Shown here piece by piece: positions 8,308-17,117 of a DNA stretch of 24,517 nt. The notes under the pieces were generated by a model. The model ran no database searches, was not told where the DNA came from, and saw nothing but the letters and a program-made list of their open reading frames with translations. The DNA is taken from assembly GCA_021780625.1 (NCBI GenBank), contig JAJXYI010000573.1, positions 1-24,517 on the forward strand, in the 5' to 3' direction. Source of the stretch: a bacterium. GTDB lineage: Bacteria > Verrucomicrobiota > Verrucomicrobiae > Opitutales > Opitutaceae. How positions within the stretch are numbered: position 1 is the stretch's first letter; each line of letters opens with the position of its first letter. Position numbers and translations under genes: made by a program.

Positions 8308-11190
8308 GTGAATACCCCCATCCTCACCCGTGCAGCGTTCCTCGGTGTGTGCGCTTTCTCCTTTTTGGCCCACCACTGTGAGGCGGCTTCCGAGCGTCAA
8401 CGCCTGTCGCTCGACTTCGGCTGGCGTTTCCATCTGGGCGATGACTGGCCGAATGCCATGAGCCGCATGAACGCCGGCACGGGGTCCGGCCCGGCCGCAA
8501 CGTCGTTTGCCGACTCGTACTGGCGGCGGGTGAACCTGCCTCACGACTGGGCCGTCGAACTTCCGTTCGATCGGAATTCGGATGGAAGCCATGGCTTCAA
8601 AGCGCTGGGTCCGACATTCCCCCGGAACAGCGTGGCCTGGTATCGCAGGAGTTTCTCGCTGCCTGCGAGCGACCGCGGAAAGCGGATCTCGATCACCTTC
8701 GACGGCGTGATGCACGACGCCACCGTGTGGGTGAACGGCTGGATGGTCCGCAGGCATGAGGGAGGCTATTATCCGTTCCGGGAAGACATCACCGATGTCG
8801 TGCATTATGGCGGCGAAAACACCGTCGCGGTGCGGGTGGATGCGACCGGGAGCGAAGGGTGGTTTTACGAGGGAGCCGGAATTTATCGGCACGTCTGGCT
8901 GAACGTCACCGCGCCCGTCGCGATCGCCCCGAACGGGATCTTCGTTTACACGACGTTTCCGGGCAACGTGCCCTCCGGGCGCGCCACGCTCCACGTCCGG
9001 GCGAGGCTTCACAATGCGAGCCACTTTCCGGCGAACGCGAACGTGGCTTGCGAGGTGATTTCGCCGTCCGGCGCGGTTGTCGGGAAGTTCAACGGGATGA
9101 CCCTTGCGGCGGCGGCCTCGGACGCCACGATCGACCTGATTTCCGAAGTCGGATCTCCGATCCTGTGGTCGCCGGAGTCTCCAAAACTATATCGGCTGGA
9201 GACGACCGTTGCCGTTGGAGGCGCCGTCGTCGACCGCGTCGTCACATCCTTTGGAATACGCACAACGGAGTTCGATCCGGTCAGGGGCTTCCTGCTGAAC
9301 GGGAAACCCTACGCCATCCATGGAACCTGCAATCATCAGGACCATGCCGGAGTGGGGGAGGCCATACCGGACGCACTGCAGGCGTTTCGAGTGGAGCGAC
9401 TGAAGTCGTTTGGCTGTAATGCAATCAGGACCTCGCACAATCCGCCGACGCCCGAGCTGCTCGATGCCTGCGACCGCCTCGGCATGCTGGTGCTCGACGA
9501 GAGTCGGCTCATGGGGAGCGACTCGGCCAACATGGATAAGTGGCGAGGTCAGATTCGCCGGGACCGAAACCACCCGAGCGTGGTGATCTGGTGCATCGCC
9601 AACGAACAGTTTGCGGTGCAGGACACGCCGCAGGCCGCACGCATTGCGGTGACCATGCAGGACTGCGCCAACAAGCTCGATCCCACGCGCCAGGTCACCT
9701 ACGCCTCGCCCGAGGGCGACGTATTCAAGGGCATCAACTCGGTGATCGAGGTTCGGGGATGGAATTATCACTACGGGCCGGACATGGACCGGTATCACGC
9801 CGAGCATCCGAATCAGCCCAATGTCGGCACCGAGCAGGCGAGCGTCGTTGGCGACCGGGGTGTGTACGCCAATGACCCTGAGCGCGGGTATGTCAGCGCG
9901 CGCGATCTCGTGCGGCCGGGATGGTCGACCAACGCCCAGGGATGGTGGAAGTTCTTTGCCGCGCGTCCGTGGCTGTCGGGGGCGTTCATCTGGACGGGGT
10001 TCGACTATCGCGGCGAGCCGACTCCCTATTGGTGGCCGTCGATCAGCTCCCACTTCGGCGTCCTCGACACCTGCGGTTTCCGGAAGGATGTCGCCTACTA
10101 CTACCAATCGTGGTGGACCAAGCAGCCGGTGCTGCACCTGTTGCCGCACTGGAACTGGCCGGGAAAAGAGGGGCAGACGATCCCCGTCGACGTGTACAGC
10201 AACTGCCGCCAGGTGGAGCTGTTCCTCAACGGAACATCGTTGGGCCGAAAGACCATGGAGCCCAATTCCATCCTGTCCTGGAACGTGACCTACGAGCCGG
10301 GAACGCTGAGTGCGCGCGGGTACGATGCGAGTGGAAAGCTCATCGCCTCGACCCAGGAAGAGACCACCGGACCGGCGGTGGCGATTCGGCTCACGCCGGA
10401 CCGCACGGCCATCAACGCCGATGGAGAGGACGTCGCGGTGTACACCGTGTCGACGGTGGATGCGCAGGGTCGCCGCGTGCCGACCGCTGGCAACTTGATC
10501 CACTTCTCGCTGACCGGAAACGGGCGGATCCTCGGCGTGGGCAACGGGGATCCCGACTGCCATGAACCCGATACCTTCGTCCCCCAGGTGCCCGTTCGTC
10601 GCATCGCGCTCAAGAGCTGGCGCTGGAACCTGGTCGGCATGACGCCGAGCCGCGCGGAAGCGCCGGACTATGACGTAGGCTTCGACGACGCGAAATGGAA
10701 CCGGCTTGATGTCGGCGCAGGCGCAGGGCCGACGATCGAGCAGCCCGACACATCGGCGGTCTATCGCGCCCATTTCTCGCTGACCGCGGAAGACCTGCAA
10801 GGGGCCGGCGCCCAGATCTTCTTCTCGGGCTGCGACGATGAAGGCTGGTATTTCGTCAACGGAAAGTTCGTGGGCGAAACCCACGACTGGCAGGCCCAGC
10901 CCATTTTCGACATCAAGAAGGATCTGCACGTGGGCGACAACGTGGTCGCCGTGGGCGTGAAGAACGATGTCGGCACCGGTGGGTTGAATCCCAACGTGAC
11001 GGTTGAAGTCATCGGACACGCCGAGACTCCGCCGTGGTCGCGCAGCCTGTTCAACGGCCTGGCGCAGATCATCGTCTGTTCCACACGGAAGGCAGGCGAG
11101 TTTACCCTGACGGCAACCGCGCCCGGCCTCGAGCCGGCCGTGGCGGTGGAACGAACCGTGCCGACAAATCCGATCCCAGCCGTCCAATGA
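8308..11190 (+). CDS. Exported GH2 beta-galactosidase-like enzyme with a nested beta-sandwich
   Basis: Clan GH-A retaining beta-glycosidase, 960 residues from a GTG start. Signal peptide 1-26 (ending HHCEA). GH2 sugar-binding domain about 30-200 (NLPHDWAVE, YRRSFSLP, GVMHDATVWVNG, EGAGIYRHVWL), Ig-like domain about 205-315, TIM barrel about 320-610 (AIRTSHNPP). Acid/base Glu433 in IANEQ, nucleophile Glu509 in VGTEQAS. A DUF4982-like and a bacterial Ig-like domain follow. The Ig-like domain is split: after GVGNGDPDCHEPD (to residue 755) about 155 residues intervene before RSLFNGLAQ (912). The insert contains a GH2-N-like sandwich (SWRWNL, DDEGWYFVNG). Beta-galactosidase is the best guess from family likeness and the neighbouring xylosidase and fucosidase. 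GTG start chosen for the signal peptide; no Shine-Dalgarno sequence. Confidence 0.9.
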   Translation: MNTPILTRAAFLGVCAFSFLAHHCEAASERQRLSLDFGWRFHLGDDWPNAMSRMNAGTGSGPAATSFADSYWRRVNLPHDWAVELPFDRNSDGSHGFKALGPTFPRNSVAWYRRSFSLPASDRGKRISITFDGVMHDATVWVNGWMVRRHEGGYYPFREDITDVVHYGGENTVAVRVDATGSEGWFYEGAGIYRHVWLNVTAPVAIAPNGIFVYTTFPGNVPSGRATLHVRARLHNASHFPANANVACEVISPSGAVVGKFNGMTLAAAASDATIDLISEVGSPILWSPESPKLYRLETTVAVGGAVVDRVVTSFGIRTTEFDPVRGFLLNGKPYAIHGTCNHQDHAGVGEAIPDALQAFRVERLKSFGCNAIRTSHNPPTPELLDACDRLGMLVLDESRLMGSDSANMDKWRGQIRRDRNHPSVVIWCIANEQFAVQDTPQAARIAVTMQDCANKLDPTRQVTYASPEGDVFKGINSVIEVRGWNYHYGPDMDRYHAEHPNQPNVGTEQASVVGDRGVYANDPERGYVSARDLVRPGWSTNAQGWWKFFAARPWLSGAFIWTGFDYRGEPTPYWWPSISSHFGVLDTCGFRKDVAYYYQSWWTKQPVLHLLPHWNWPGKEGQTIPVDVYSNCRQVELFLNGTSLGRKTMEPNSILSWNVTYEPGTLSARGYDASGKLIASTQEETTGPAVAIRLTPDRTAINADGEDVAVYTVSTVDAQGRRVPTAGNLIHFSLTGNGRILGVGNGDPDCHEPDTFVPQVPVRRIALKSWRWNLVGMTPSRAEAPDYDVGFDDAKWNRLDVGAGAGPTIEQPDTSAVYRAHFSLTAEDLQGAGAQIFFSGCDDEGWYFVNGKFVGETHDWQAQPIFDIKKDLHVGDNVVAVGVKNDVGTGGLNPNVTVEVIGHAETPPWSRSLFNGLAQIIVCSTRKAGEFTLTATAPGLEPAVAVERTVPTNPIPAVQ

Positions 11191-11260
11191 GGCGGAGCGA
11201 GACCGCCGTGCACGACTGCCAACCGCCGACCCAACCTCATTTCAACCCAATCGAACGCTC

Positions 11261-14200
11261 ATGATCAACCTGCGGAGGGTGAACGCCCTTTCCCTAGTCT
11301 GCCTTGCCCTGCAATTCCTCGTCGCGCCGTTGGTGCGAGCCCATGTCGCCGGAGCGGTGACGTTGGACCACGGCTGGCGCCTGTGGCTGGACAAGACCGC
11401 GCAGTGGCAGAACGACCCGCTCTATCTTCCGGAGGACGTGAAGCTCGGGTCCATGCCCGTGAACCCGCCGACGGGCGGGTGGTCGGTGCTGACCGACAAG
11501 GCGGGTATTGCGGTCACGCTGCCTGCAACCGTCGAGCAGTTTTACTGGGGCAAGACCTCGCCGTCGGCATCCGGCCCGCAGTCGCCCACGGCAATCGTCG
11601 AAAACGACGGCAGTTACCGGGGAGTGTCGTGGTGGTACCGGACGTTCACGGCGCCGGCGTTGAAGCCGGGTGAGCGCCTGATCTTCCATTTCCCCGGCGC
11701 CCGGCTTCGGGCCGAGGTCTATGTGAACGGCCGACTGGTCGGCTACAATCTCATCTCCGAGGCGCCGTTCTCGGCTGACGCCACGGACGCCTGCCATCCG
11801 GGGCAAGAAAACCTGCTCGCGGTGCGAATCACCAATCCGGGCGGCCGGTTGGACTGGATGGATTTCCAGACGATGAGCTGGGGCAAGTACGTCCTGCCGG
11901 CGACCCACTCGTTCGGAGGCCTGGATGGCGGCGTGGAGATGCAGGTGCGCGCGGGCGTGAGCGTATCCGATCTCGCGGTCTTCAACACGCCCGACGCCCA
12001 CAAGGTGCGTATCCGGGCCGAGGTGACGTCGCACGGGCCTTCGTACGAAGGGCCACTGGAGGTTCGCATCGCCCAGGGCGGGAGCGTCCTGTTCGAAGCG
12101 AGCCAGCCGGTCAGCGTTCCGGGCGGCGGCGTGGCCACCGTCTGGGTCAATGCGACCGTGCCGAAGGCGTTGTTGTGGGACGTCGGCCATCCCAACCTTT
12201 GCCAGGCGACGGCGAGCCTGCCGCCCCTCGAGCATTCCGATCGCAGCACTCCATTCGGCTTCCGCTGGTTTGGCGTGAAAGGCCTGGGGAAGGACGCGAT
12301 GCTCTGCCTCAACGGCCGCCGGATCGTGCCTCGTTCGTCGATTTCCTGGGGCTTCTGGGCGCCCAATGGCCTGTTCCCCGACAAAGCCGCCGTTTCGCGC
12401 GAGATCGCTTCGATGAAGGCGCTCGGACTGGACTCGCTTCAGAATCACCGGCACATGCCGAAGGCGGTCGAGGTGGATGGCTTCAATCGCGCGGGCCTGC
12501 TGCTCTATTGCGAAGCCGGTGGCGGTGTCTTCACCTTCCAAAGCGCGCCATCGGAGCCGAAGGGCACGAGCGTCGAGGTGCGGTACGACGGGAATCCGGT
12601 CCGATTGGATTTCCTCAACCGCTACCAACTGGACAAGGAATTGGCGATGATCCGGACATTCCGGTCGGATCCGTGCGTGACGATCTGGACGCTCCAAAAC
12701 GAGACTGGTCCGAACGTCGACAATCCCCGCATGCGCTATGCGCTGGAACGGATGCGCGAGGCTGATCCGTCGAGGCTGGTGCTCCTGAAATCCGGTGAAA
12801 GCAGCCGGGGTGAAGTCTGGTCCCTGCCGTACGCGAAGGCGTGGATGAAGGACGACGGCACGGGCTATTCCGGCTGGTGGGACCAGCATACGGCCATGGA
12901 CTCCCCCGGCGTCTGGATCGATTCCATGTACAAGTCGCCCACCGACTACGCCTATCATTCCGACGACCGGAAGGAAGTCGTTGTGTGGGGGGAGATGGCG
13001 ACCGGTGCTTCGCCCGACGACCACACGGCCGTCGTCCGGTGGTATGAGCGGCATCACGAAACCGGATACGACCTCGCGGCCCACGAAGCGCTCCGGAAGG
13101 CCTACGACCGGTTCATCGACGACCACGGCTTCCGGTCGGCGTTTCCGACCGCCGAGGACCTCTTCAGGGAAGCCGGGGAGAAACACTACTTCTCGGCTGC
13201 GCACGTGCTGGAAAACGCACGCATGTGCAATGCCAACGACTACATCGTGCTGTCCGGCTGGGAATCGACCACCATCGACGATCACAGCGGGCTGGTGGAT
13301 TCGCTGCGCCAGTTGAAGGCCTCGCCGAAGCTTATCCATGCGGCCTCTCAGCCAGAGGTCCTCGTGATCCGGCCGCGGCAGCATGTGGTTGCGACAGGCG
13401 GGACGGCGGTCGTCGATATTCATCAGATCAACGACCGGAACATGACCGGGACCTGGCAGCTGGGCGTGACCGCTGCGTTTTCCGGTCAGCCGCCTTTCTT
13501 CCAGGCAAGCTATCCGGTCACCTTGATCGGAGGCGATACCTATGGCCAGCTGCTCAAGGCGGGGATCACGTTCAAGGTCGATCGGCCTGGCCCCGTTCAG
13601 ATCCGTGCGACGCTGAGTCCGCTGGCGGGCGGCGCTCCGGTGTTGGAAAATGAAGAGCCTATGCAGATCGTCGACCCGCAGCCCCGCCGCCTGGGCGGTG
13701 AGATCGCCTGCCTGGGCGACTCCGACGCGCTGATCCGAGTGCTGAAGCGCCGGTTCCATGCCGACGCCGTGCCTTTCACGTCCACCCTGGGCAAGGTATC
13801 GACCCTGGTGCTGGCCACGCAAAGCGCCTCGCCGGAAGGCTGGTTGACCAGCGATGTGGATACACCCGTCAGCAACACCGCCGATCCGTCGCTGTACCAG
13901 CACCAGATGTGGGGCAAGGCGGGTCCGATTCATACCTGGACCGGACTGGCACCCGGAAAGGTGACCGTGAAGATCTTCCTGGAAGACAGCTACTCCAGCG
14001 GTCCTCGCCAGCGACTCTTCGACATCGCACTCAACGGCCGCGTCGTCGCCAAGAACCTGGACATCTTCGCCAGGGCCGGCGGCAGCGGGCGGGCGCTCGT
14101 GGAGACCTATGAGGTCGACGCGCCCAAGGGAGAAGTGGCGATGTCCGTGCCGCGTGTCAGCTCCGACAATGCGACGCTGGCCGCCGTGGAGGTGCGGGAT

Positions 14201-14779
14201 TCGGCGGGTCGGGTCCTCAGAACGGTGTTCAGGAGCCAGCGCTACGTCGACTCCGCCGGAAATGTCTGGACGCCGATTTCGCAGGAGCACGACGCAGCCT
14301 CGACCTCGGACCTCGCGGCCGCGCTTGAACGCGTGCGTCGCGATGGCACCCGTCTGGTCCTGCTGACCACGGGTGGCGACGATGCCCAGCAGCTCGCCGC
14401 CTACTTGGACAAGCAGGGCCTGGTGCGCTACTCGGGGCCCGCCGCCGCCTCCGGTCCGTCGTGGATGGGCTTCTGGTATTTTGGACGCCAGCACTGGCTG
14501 CTCGACGGCCTGCCCTCGAACTGCGTGCTGGACTGGCCGTACCAGATTACCACCGGCAACGGCCTGCTGCTCGACGGTCCCGACGTCGAAACCGTCATCG
14601 GCTACGGAAAGGATCACGATCCGAACGTAGGCGTGGCCGCCGCCGTCATCCGATGCGGCAAGGGCCGGATCGTGTTGCTCGCGGTTCCCGGCCTGAAGAA
14701 CTCGTTCCTGGAGGATGCCTCCCTCGGCTTCCAAAAGGTGACCGCGGAGAGGCTGCTGTTCAACGCGCTCGCACGATGA
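11261..14779 (+). CDS. Exported multidomain GH2-superfamily hydrolase with nested malectin-like domain
   Basis: Large predicted beta-glycosidase, 1172 residues, with signal peptide 1-27. A GH2 N-terminal sugar-binding domain (about 30-240), Ig-like domain and TIM barrel (about 345-690) are recognisable. Probable acid/base Glu481 in LQNETG and probable nucleophile Glu578 in VVWGEMATGA, from position in the barrel. After a further Ig-like region there is a GATase-like fold in two halves (about 815-864 and 1015-1172) separated by a malectin-like sandwich (about 865-980: HTWTGLAPGKVTVKIFLED, FDIALNGRVV, VSSDNATLAAVEV). The substrate is unknown; the family includes galactosidases, glucuronidases and others. 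It is the last gene of the block, 70 nt after the other GH2, with no Shine-Dalgarno sequence. The antisense strand is open over the whole gene, a composition effect. Confidence 0.85.
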   Translation: MINLRRVNALSLVCLALQFLVAPLVRAHVAGAVTLDHGWRLWLDKTAQWQNDPLYLPEDVKLGSMPVNPPTGGWSVLTDKAGIAVTLPATVEQFYWGKTSPSASGPQSPTAIVENDGSYRGVSWWYRTFTAPALKPGERLIFHFPGARLRAEVYVNGRLVGYNLISEAPFSADATDACHPGQENLLAVRITNPGGRLDWMDFQTMSWGKYVLPATHSFGGLDGGVEMQVRAGVSVSDLAVFNTPDAHKVRIRAEVTSHGPSYEGPLEVRIAQGGSVLFEASQPVSVPGGGVATVWVNATVPKALLWDVGHPNLCQATASLPPLEHSDRSTPFGFRWFGVKGLGKDAMLCLNGRRIVPRSSISWGFWAPNGLFPDKAAVSREIASMKALGLDSLQNHRHMPKAVEVDGFNRAGLLLYCEAGGGVFTFQSAPSEPKGTSVEVRYDGNPVRLDFLNRYQLDKELAMIRTFRSDPCVTIWTLQNETGPNVDNPRMRYALERMREADPSRLVLLKSGESSRGEVWSLPYAKAWMKDDGTGYSGWWDQHTAMDSPGVWIDSMYKSPTDYAYHSDDRKEVVVWGEMATGASPDDHTAVVRWYERHHETGYDLAAHEALRKAYDRFIDDHGFRSAFPTAEDLFREAGEKHYFSAAHVLENARMCNANDYIVLSGWESTTIDDHSGLVDSLRQLKASPKLIHAASQPEVLVIRPRQHVVATGGTAVVDIHQINDRNMTGTWQLGVTAAFSGQPPFFQASYPVTLIGGDTYGQLLKAGITFKVDRPGPVQIRATLSPLAGGAPVLENEEPMQIVDPQPRRLGGEIACLGDSDALIRVLKRRFHADAVPFTSTLGKVSTLVLATQSASPEGWLTSDVDTPVSNTADPSLYQHQMWGKAGPIHTWTGLAPGKVTVKIFLEDSYSSGPRQRLFDIALNGRVVAKNLDIFARAGGSGRALVETYEVDAPKGEVAMSVPRVSSDNATLAAVEVRDSAGRVLRTVFRSQRYVDSAGNVWTPISQEHDAASTSDLAAALERVRRDGTRLVLLTTGGDDAQQLAAYLDKQGLVRYSGPAAASGPSWMGFWYFGRQHWLLDGLPSNCVLDWPYQITTGNGLLLDGPDVETVIGYGKDHDPNVGVAAAVIRCGKGRIVLLAVPGLKNSFLEDASLGFQKVTAERLLFNALAR

Positions 14780-14929
14780 CCCTCCTGCCCGGGGACTCCG
14801 GTCCGTATCCAAAAACGGGATTTAACGGACCGTTTCCCGGGCGAACTTCCTTGATTTCACATTTGGCTTCTAGCCACTCCACGCCGGGCTAGCTTGCCGG
14901 AACGGGGTTAAACGGTATGTCGGGCCTGG

Positions 14930-15187
14930 GCATTCCCGTGGTCGTTATCCGCTGGTCGCGCTGTGCAGAGGGCGGGCGCAGGGGCAGACCGTCAGGCCTC
15001 CGGCGTGGACGTCAAACTCCACGCGCCTGGCGGAACGGTGGTCGACTGCACCTATGCGAAGGGGAAGGTGGTGCACCATTCGGGCACACCCCGCTCTCGC
15101 GCCGTGAACCTATCCGACTGGCATGCGCGCAAGGAGAACGAAGACCGCGCCGGCCACCCGGTTTCGGAGGGTGGTGGTGCCCGATGA
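14930..15187 (+). pseudogene. Possible C-terminal remnant of a large hydrolase
   Basis: A short frame without a start that fits upstream sequence. Its translation contains VDVKLHAPGGTVVDCTYAKG followed by KVVHHSGTPRSRAVNLSDW. This resembles, from memory, the C-terminal signature of large secreted DUF5703/GH95-like proteins (KLHAP, T.VE, GK, TP.SR). No matching upstream body is present: the preceding frame soon loses protein character. I read it as a degraded tail of a lost gene, which would fit its position at the end of the hydrolase block. It could also be a chance frame. Confidence 0.33.
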
Positions 15188-15237
15188 CACGCTGCCTCAG
15201 GTTCGTGCGATTGACGGGTTGAAGAGTTGGGCCTCGC

Positions 15238-15264
15238 CCACTGGATTCATTTTTACGCCAGTGG
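15238..15264. repeat. Inverted repeat, 7-bp stem
   Basis: Arms CCACTGG (15238-15244) and CCAGTGG (15258-15264) are exact complements with a 13-nt AT-rich loop. It lies eight bases from a stronger hairpin, between the two convergent transcription units that end at 14779 and 15348. It may form part of a bidirectional terminator, or be a remnant of a repeat element. Confidence 0.4.
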
Positions 15265-15271
15265 TCTGACC

Positions 15272-15293
15272 GGCGGATTAGGGATAATCCGCC
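15272..15293. terminator. Perfect 9-bp hairpin downstream of the S51 gene
   Basis: Arms GGCGGATTA (15272-15280) and TAATCCGCC (15285-15293) pair perfectly around a GGGA loop. It is 54 nt beyond the S51 stop (minus strand), between convergent units. No T-run follows on either strand, although TTTTT occurs in the adjacent inverted repeat. A transcript-end role is plausible from position only. Confidence 0.4.
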
Positions 15294-15347
15294 CCACCGG
15301 GCAGAGGAATCCGCTGATGGGGGGCGCGACACACGTTGCCTGCAAGC

Positions 15348-16013
15348 TCAGCGCTCGAACCGTTTCCAGTGTCCTTCGGAAATGACTTTGACGGCGCCGT
15401 CGACCACCTGGATGCCGGTCTGGTCATCGATCGCATACGCGGGCACGGACAGCGCTGCGGCCCAGCGTTCGGCGTCCGCCATGGTGTTCTCCGGCAAATC
15501 CGGATGATCCAGGTGAGGGAAGATCGCAAAATCCACCAGACCCAGGGTCTCGTCGCTCGCACCGGACTGCGGCGTCCAACCGACGAATTCCTTCCCAATG
15601 CGGGGCGTCAGCACCATGCTACCCGCACTGAGTCCCACGTACACGGAGGGCAGGGTGGGGAGGCGTTCGGCCAGTCCGGACTGCCGCATCCAGTGGTGGA
15701 GGTACAAGGGGTCGCCTCCGTTCACCAGCAACACGTCGGTCTCCTGCACCAGCGGAACCCAAAGTTTGGAGTCGATGCTCGGAAGGGCGGTGAGCTCCAG
15801 CACGCCCAGGGATTTCCAACCCAGCTCGCACATCGGCGTGGAGGACTTTCCGTTCACGAATTTCCACGCATAGCGCGGCCCCCCGGCCATCGCGTAGACC
15901 GCGGTCGGAATGCAGAGCGCGGTGCATTCCTCGATCGGTTTCCCCAGAAGATCCAGCAGAGCCTGCCGGAGGCTCGGGTTCTTGATGCCAGCGGAGGTAA
16001 GCAGCCATTTCAT
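15348..16013 (-). CDS. Peptidase S51 family protein (dipeptidase E-like)
   Basis: Cytoplasmic serine peptidase-like protein, 221 residues from the ATG at 16013 (MKWLLTSAG), which aligns with the usual start of the first beta strand. The frame extends 24 codons further upstream, but that stretch has no family character. The nucleophile elbow is GLSAGSM with Ser129; a substrate-loop NGGDPLYL at 98-105 and FPHLDH (His167/His170) match S51 active-site regions. Family members cleave N-terminal Asp dipeptides or act on cyanophycin; this protein's substrate is not readable. No Shine-Dalgarno sequence. It stands alone, convergent with the hydrolase block, and has no obvious link to sugar use. Confidence 0.85.
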   Translation of the reverse strand: MKWLLTSAGIKNPSLRQALLDLLGKPIEECTALCIPTAVYAMAGGPRYAWKFVNGKSSTPMCELGWKSLGVLELTALPSIDSKLWVPLVQETDVLLVNGGDPLYLHHWMRQSGLAERLPTLPSVYVGLSAGSMVLTPRIGKEFVGWTPQSGASDETLGLVDFAIFPHLDHPDLPENTMADAERWAAALSVPAYAIDDQTGIQVVDGAVKVISEGHWKRFER

Positions 16014-16316
16014 GTGACGTGGTTTGTCTGATACAACCGACGCTGCCGGTTCCCTCCAGCCCGAACTGCGCACCATCCTTTGCAATCGATGCAGTCGTCA
16101 GAACGACAGATGGCCGCCAACCGCTCCGGCCCCGCCGCCCAGCGCGTCTTCTCCGCCATGATGGAGATAGGAAAAATCGAGATCTCCAAGATAGAGTCCG
16201 CCCGCCGCTGGGCTTACGTGGCTCCCGCGTCTGAATCGGTCGCAGCCGCAGCCCCCGCTGATGCCACCCGCTCCACGGTATCGCATTCTCGGTAGGGCCG
16301 GATCTCTGCGTGACCG

Positions 16317-16379
16317 CACTCTGAGCTTGTCGAACGGGCGAGCCGGCCGCTCCGTACAATCCGCGACGGGCTCAAAGTG
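16317..16379. repeat. Imperfect inverted repeat with 16-nt arms
   Basis: Left arm CACTCTGAGCTTGTCG (16317-16332) and right arm CGACGGGCTCAAAGTG (16364-16379) pair at 13 of 16 positions, plus two G-T pairs, around a 31-nt centre. The left arm matches the widespread TGAGCTTGTCGAA type of dispersed bacterial repeat as I remember it. There is no coding capacity. Confidence 0.45.
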
Positions 16380-16831
16380 AGAGCGTGCCGACAACGTCAC
16401 AGAGGGTGCTCCCACGGCCGGACCGCCCGGAGGTCGGCCCCTACCACGGACACCGCATTTACGGAAGGGCCGAAAAGGGTTGAAGGGGCAGGCAAAAGAC
16501 GGACGACGGCCAATGAAAGGGGGGAGAACGATTCGATGCGGACGGCGCCGATCAGGGTGAACTCGGAGACTGGGGCAGGAACCCCAGCGTTGAGCCGGAC
16601 GTTGACCGCGTGCCGCGAAGGAGAGGGGCGGTGGGGAAATGTTGCCGGCTTTGGAGTGGGGCAGGAATTATCTAAATACCGAATTTGAACCACAGACACG
16701 GAGGCCACAGGGGCTGAAATCAAAGTGGCGGTGGATTCGGAGCTCTCCTCGGAGGCGAAGAGGATAAAACAAAGGGTAGCTCGCGATTGCTTATCTCTGT
16801 GTCCTCGGCCTGTCCGGCGTAGCCTTGGCAA

Positions 16832-16861
16832 AGTCGGATGCCTCAATGGTTCAATCCGACT
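16832..16861. repeat. 8-bp perfect inverted repeat
   Basis: AGTCGGAT (16832-16839) and ATCCGACT (16854-16861) pair exactly with a 14-nt loop. It directly follows a stretch (about 16806-16830) that looks like a dispersed intergenic repeat. Function unknown. Confidence 0.35.
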
Positions 16862-17117
16862 GCGTTTTCTAGGAATGGATCGAGAGCGCTCTGGCTTCGC
16901 GGGAAACGACCGACGAACTGCGGCCAAAGTCACCATCCGCTTGAAATCGGCCTGTCCCTGACCAGGCGCCTGACCAGTCCCGCCGCCCGGCGTAATTCTC
17001 AGTTCTTCAGGACCGATTTGATTAACGGCGGCGTATGCTTTCATTGCTCTCATGAGCCAAAGAATGCACCTGTTCCTTTGGCGTGTCCGGGCTCCGGTTG
17101 GTAACCCTTCATTCTAG

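Larger units (their letters stand above)
16014..17117. other. About 1.1 kb without a convincing gene; repeat-like
   Basis: Frames on both strands here have no recognisable domain, are Arg/Pro-rich and overlap one another. Instead there are several repeat-like elements: an inverted repeat at 16317-16379, a copy of a TTGAAGGG-C-AGGCA repeat at 16480, a stretch with CCACAGACACGGAG (from 16690) and CTCTGTGTCCTC (about 100 nt later) that are near-complementary, and an 8-bp inverted repeat at 16832-16861. The pattern suggests a landing site of small repeats or decayed DNA. The promoter of the cytochrome gene should lie near its right end. Confidence 0.5.

Noticed and set aside
9187..11187. 666-codon antisense frame within the first GH2
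   Set aside because: Composition artefact opposite a well-supported gene.
11294..14812. 1172-codon open frame antisense to the second GH2 gene
   Set aside because: It lies codon-for-codon opposite a clear GH2 gene, is rich in Arg, His, Gly and Val, and has no domain. High GC keeps the antisense frame open.
14800..14920. Two short similar stretches (AACGGGATTTAACGGA and AACGGGGTTAAACGGT)
   Set aside because: Only about 13 of 16 positions agree and no structure or third copy was found, so chance is likely.
16397..17053. 218-codon minus-strand frame in the gene-poor region
   Set aside because: Overlaps repeat-like sequence, low-complexity translation, no recognisable domain or plausible start context.
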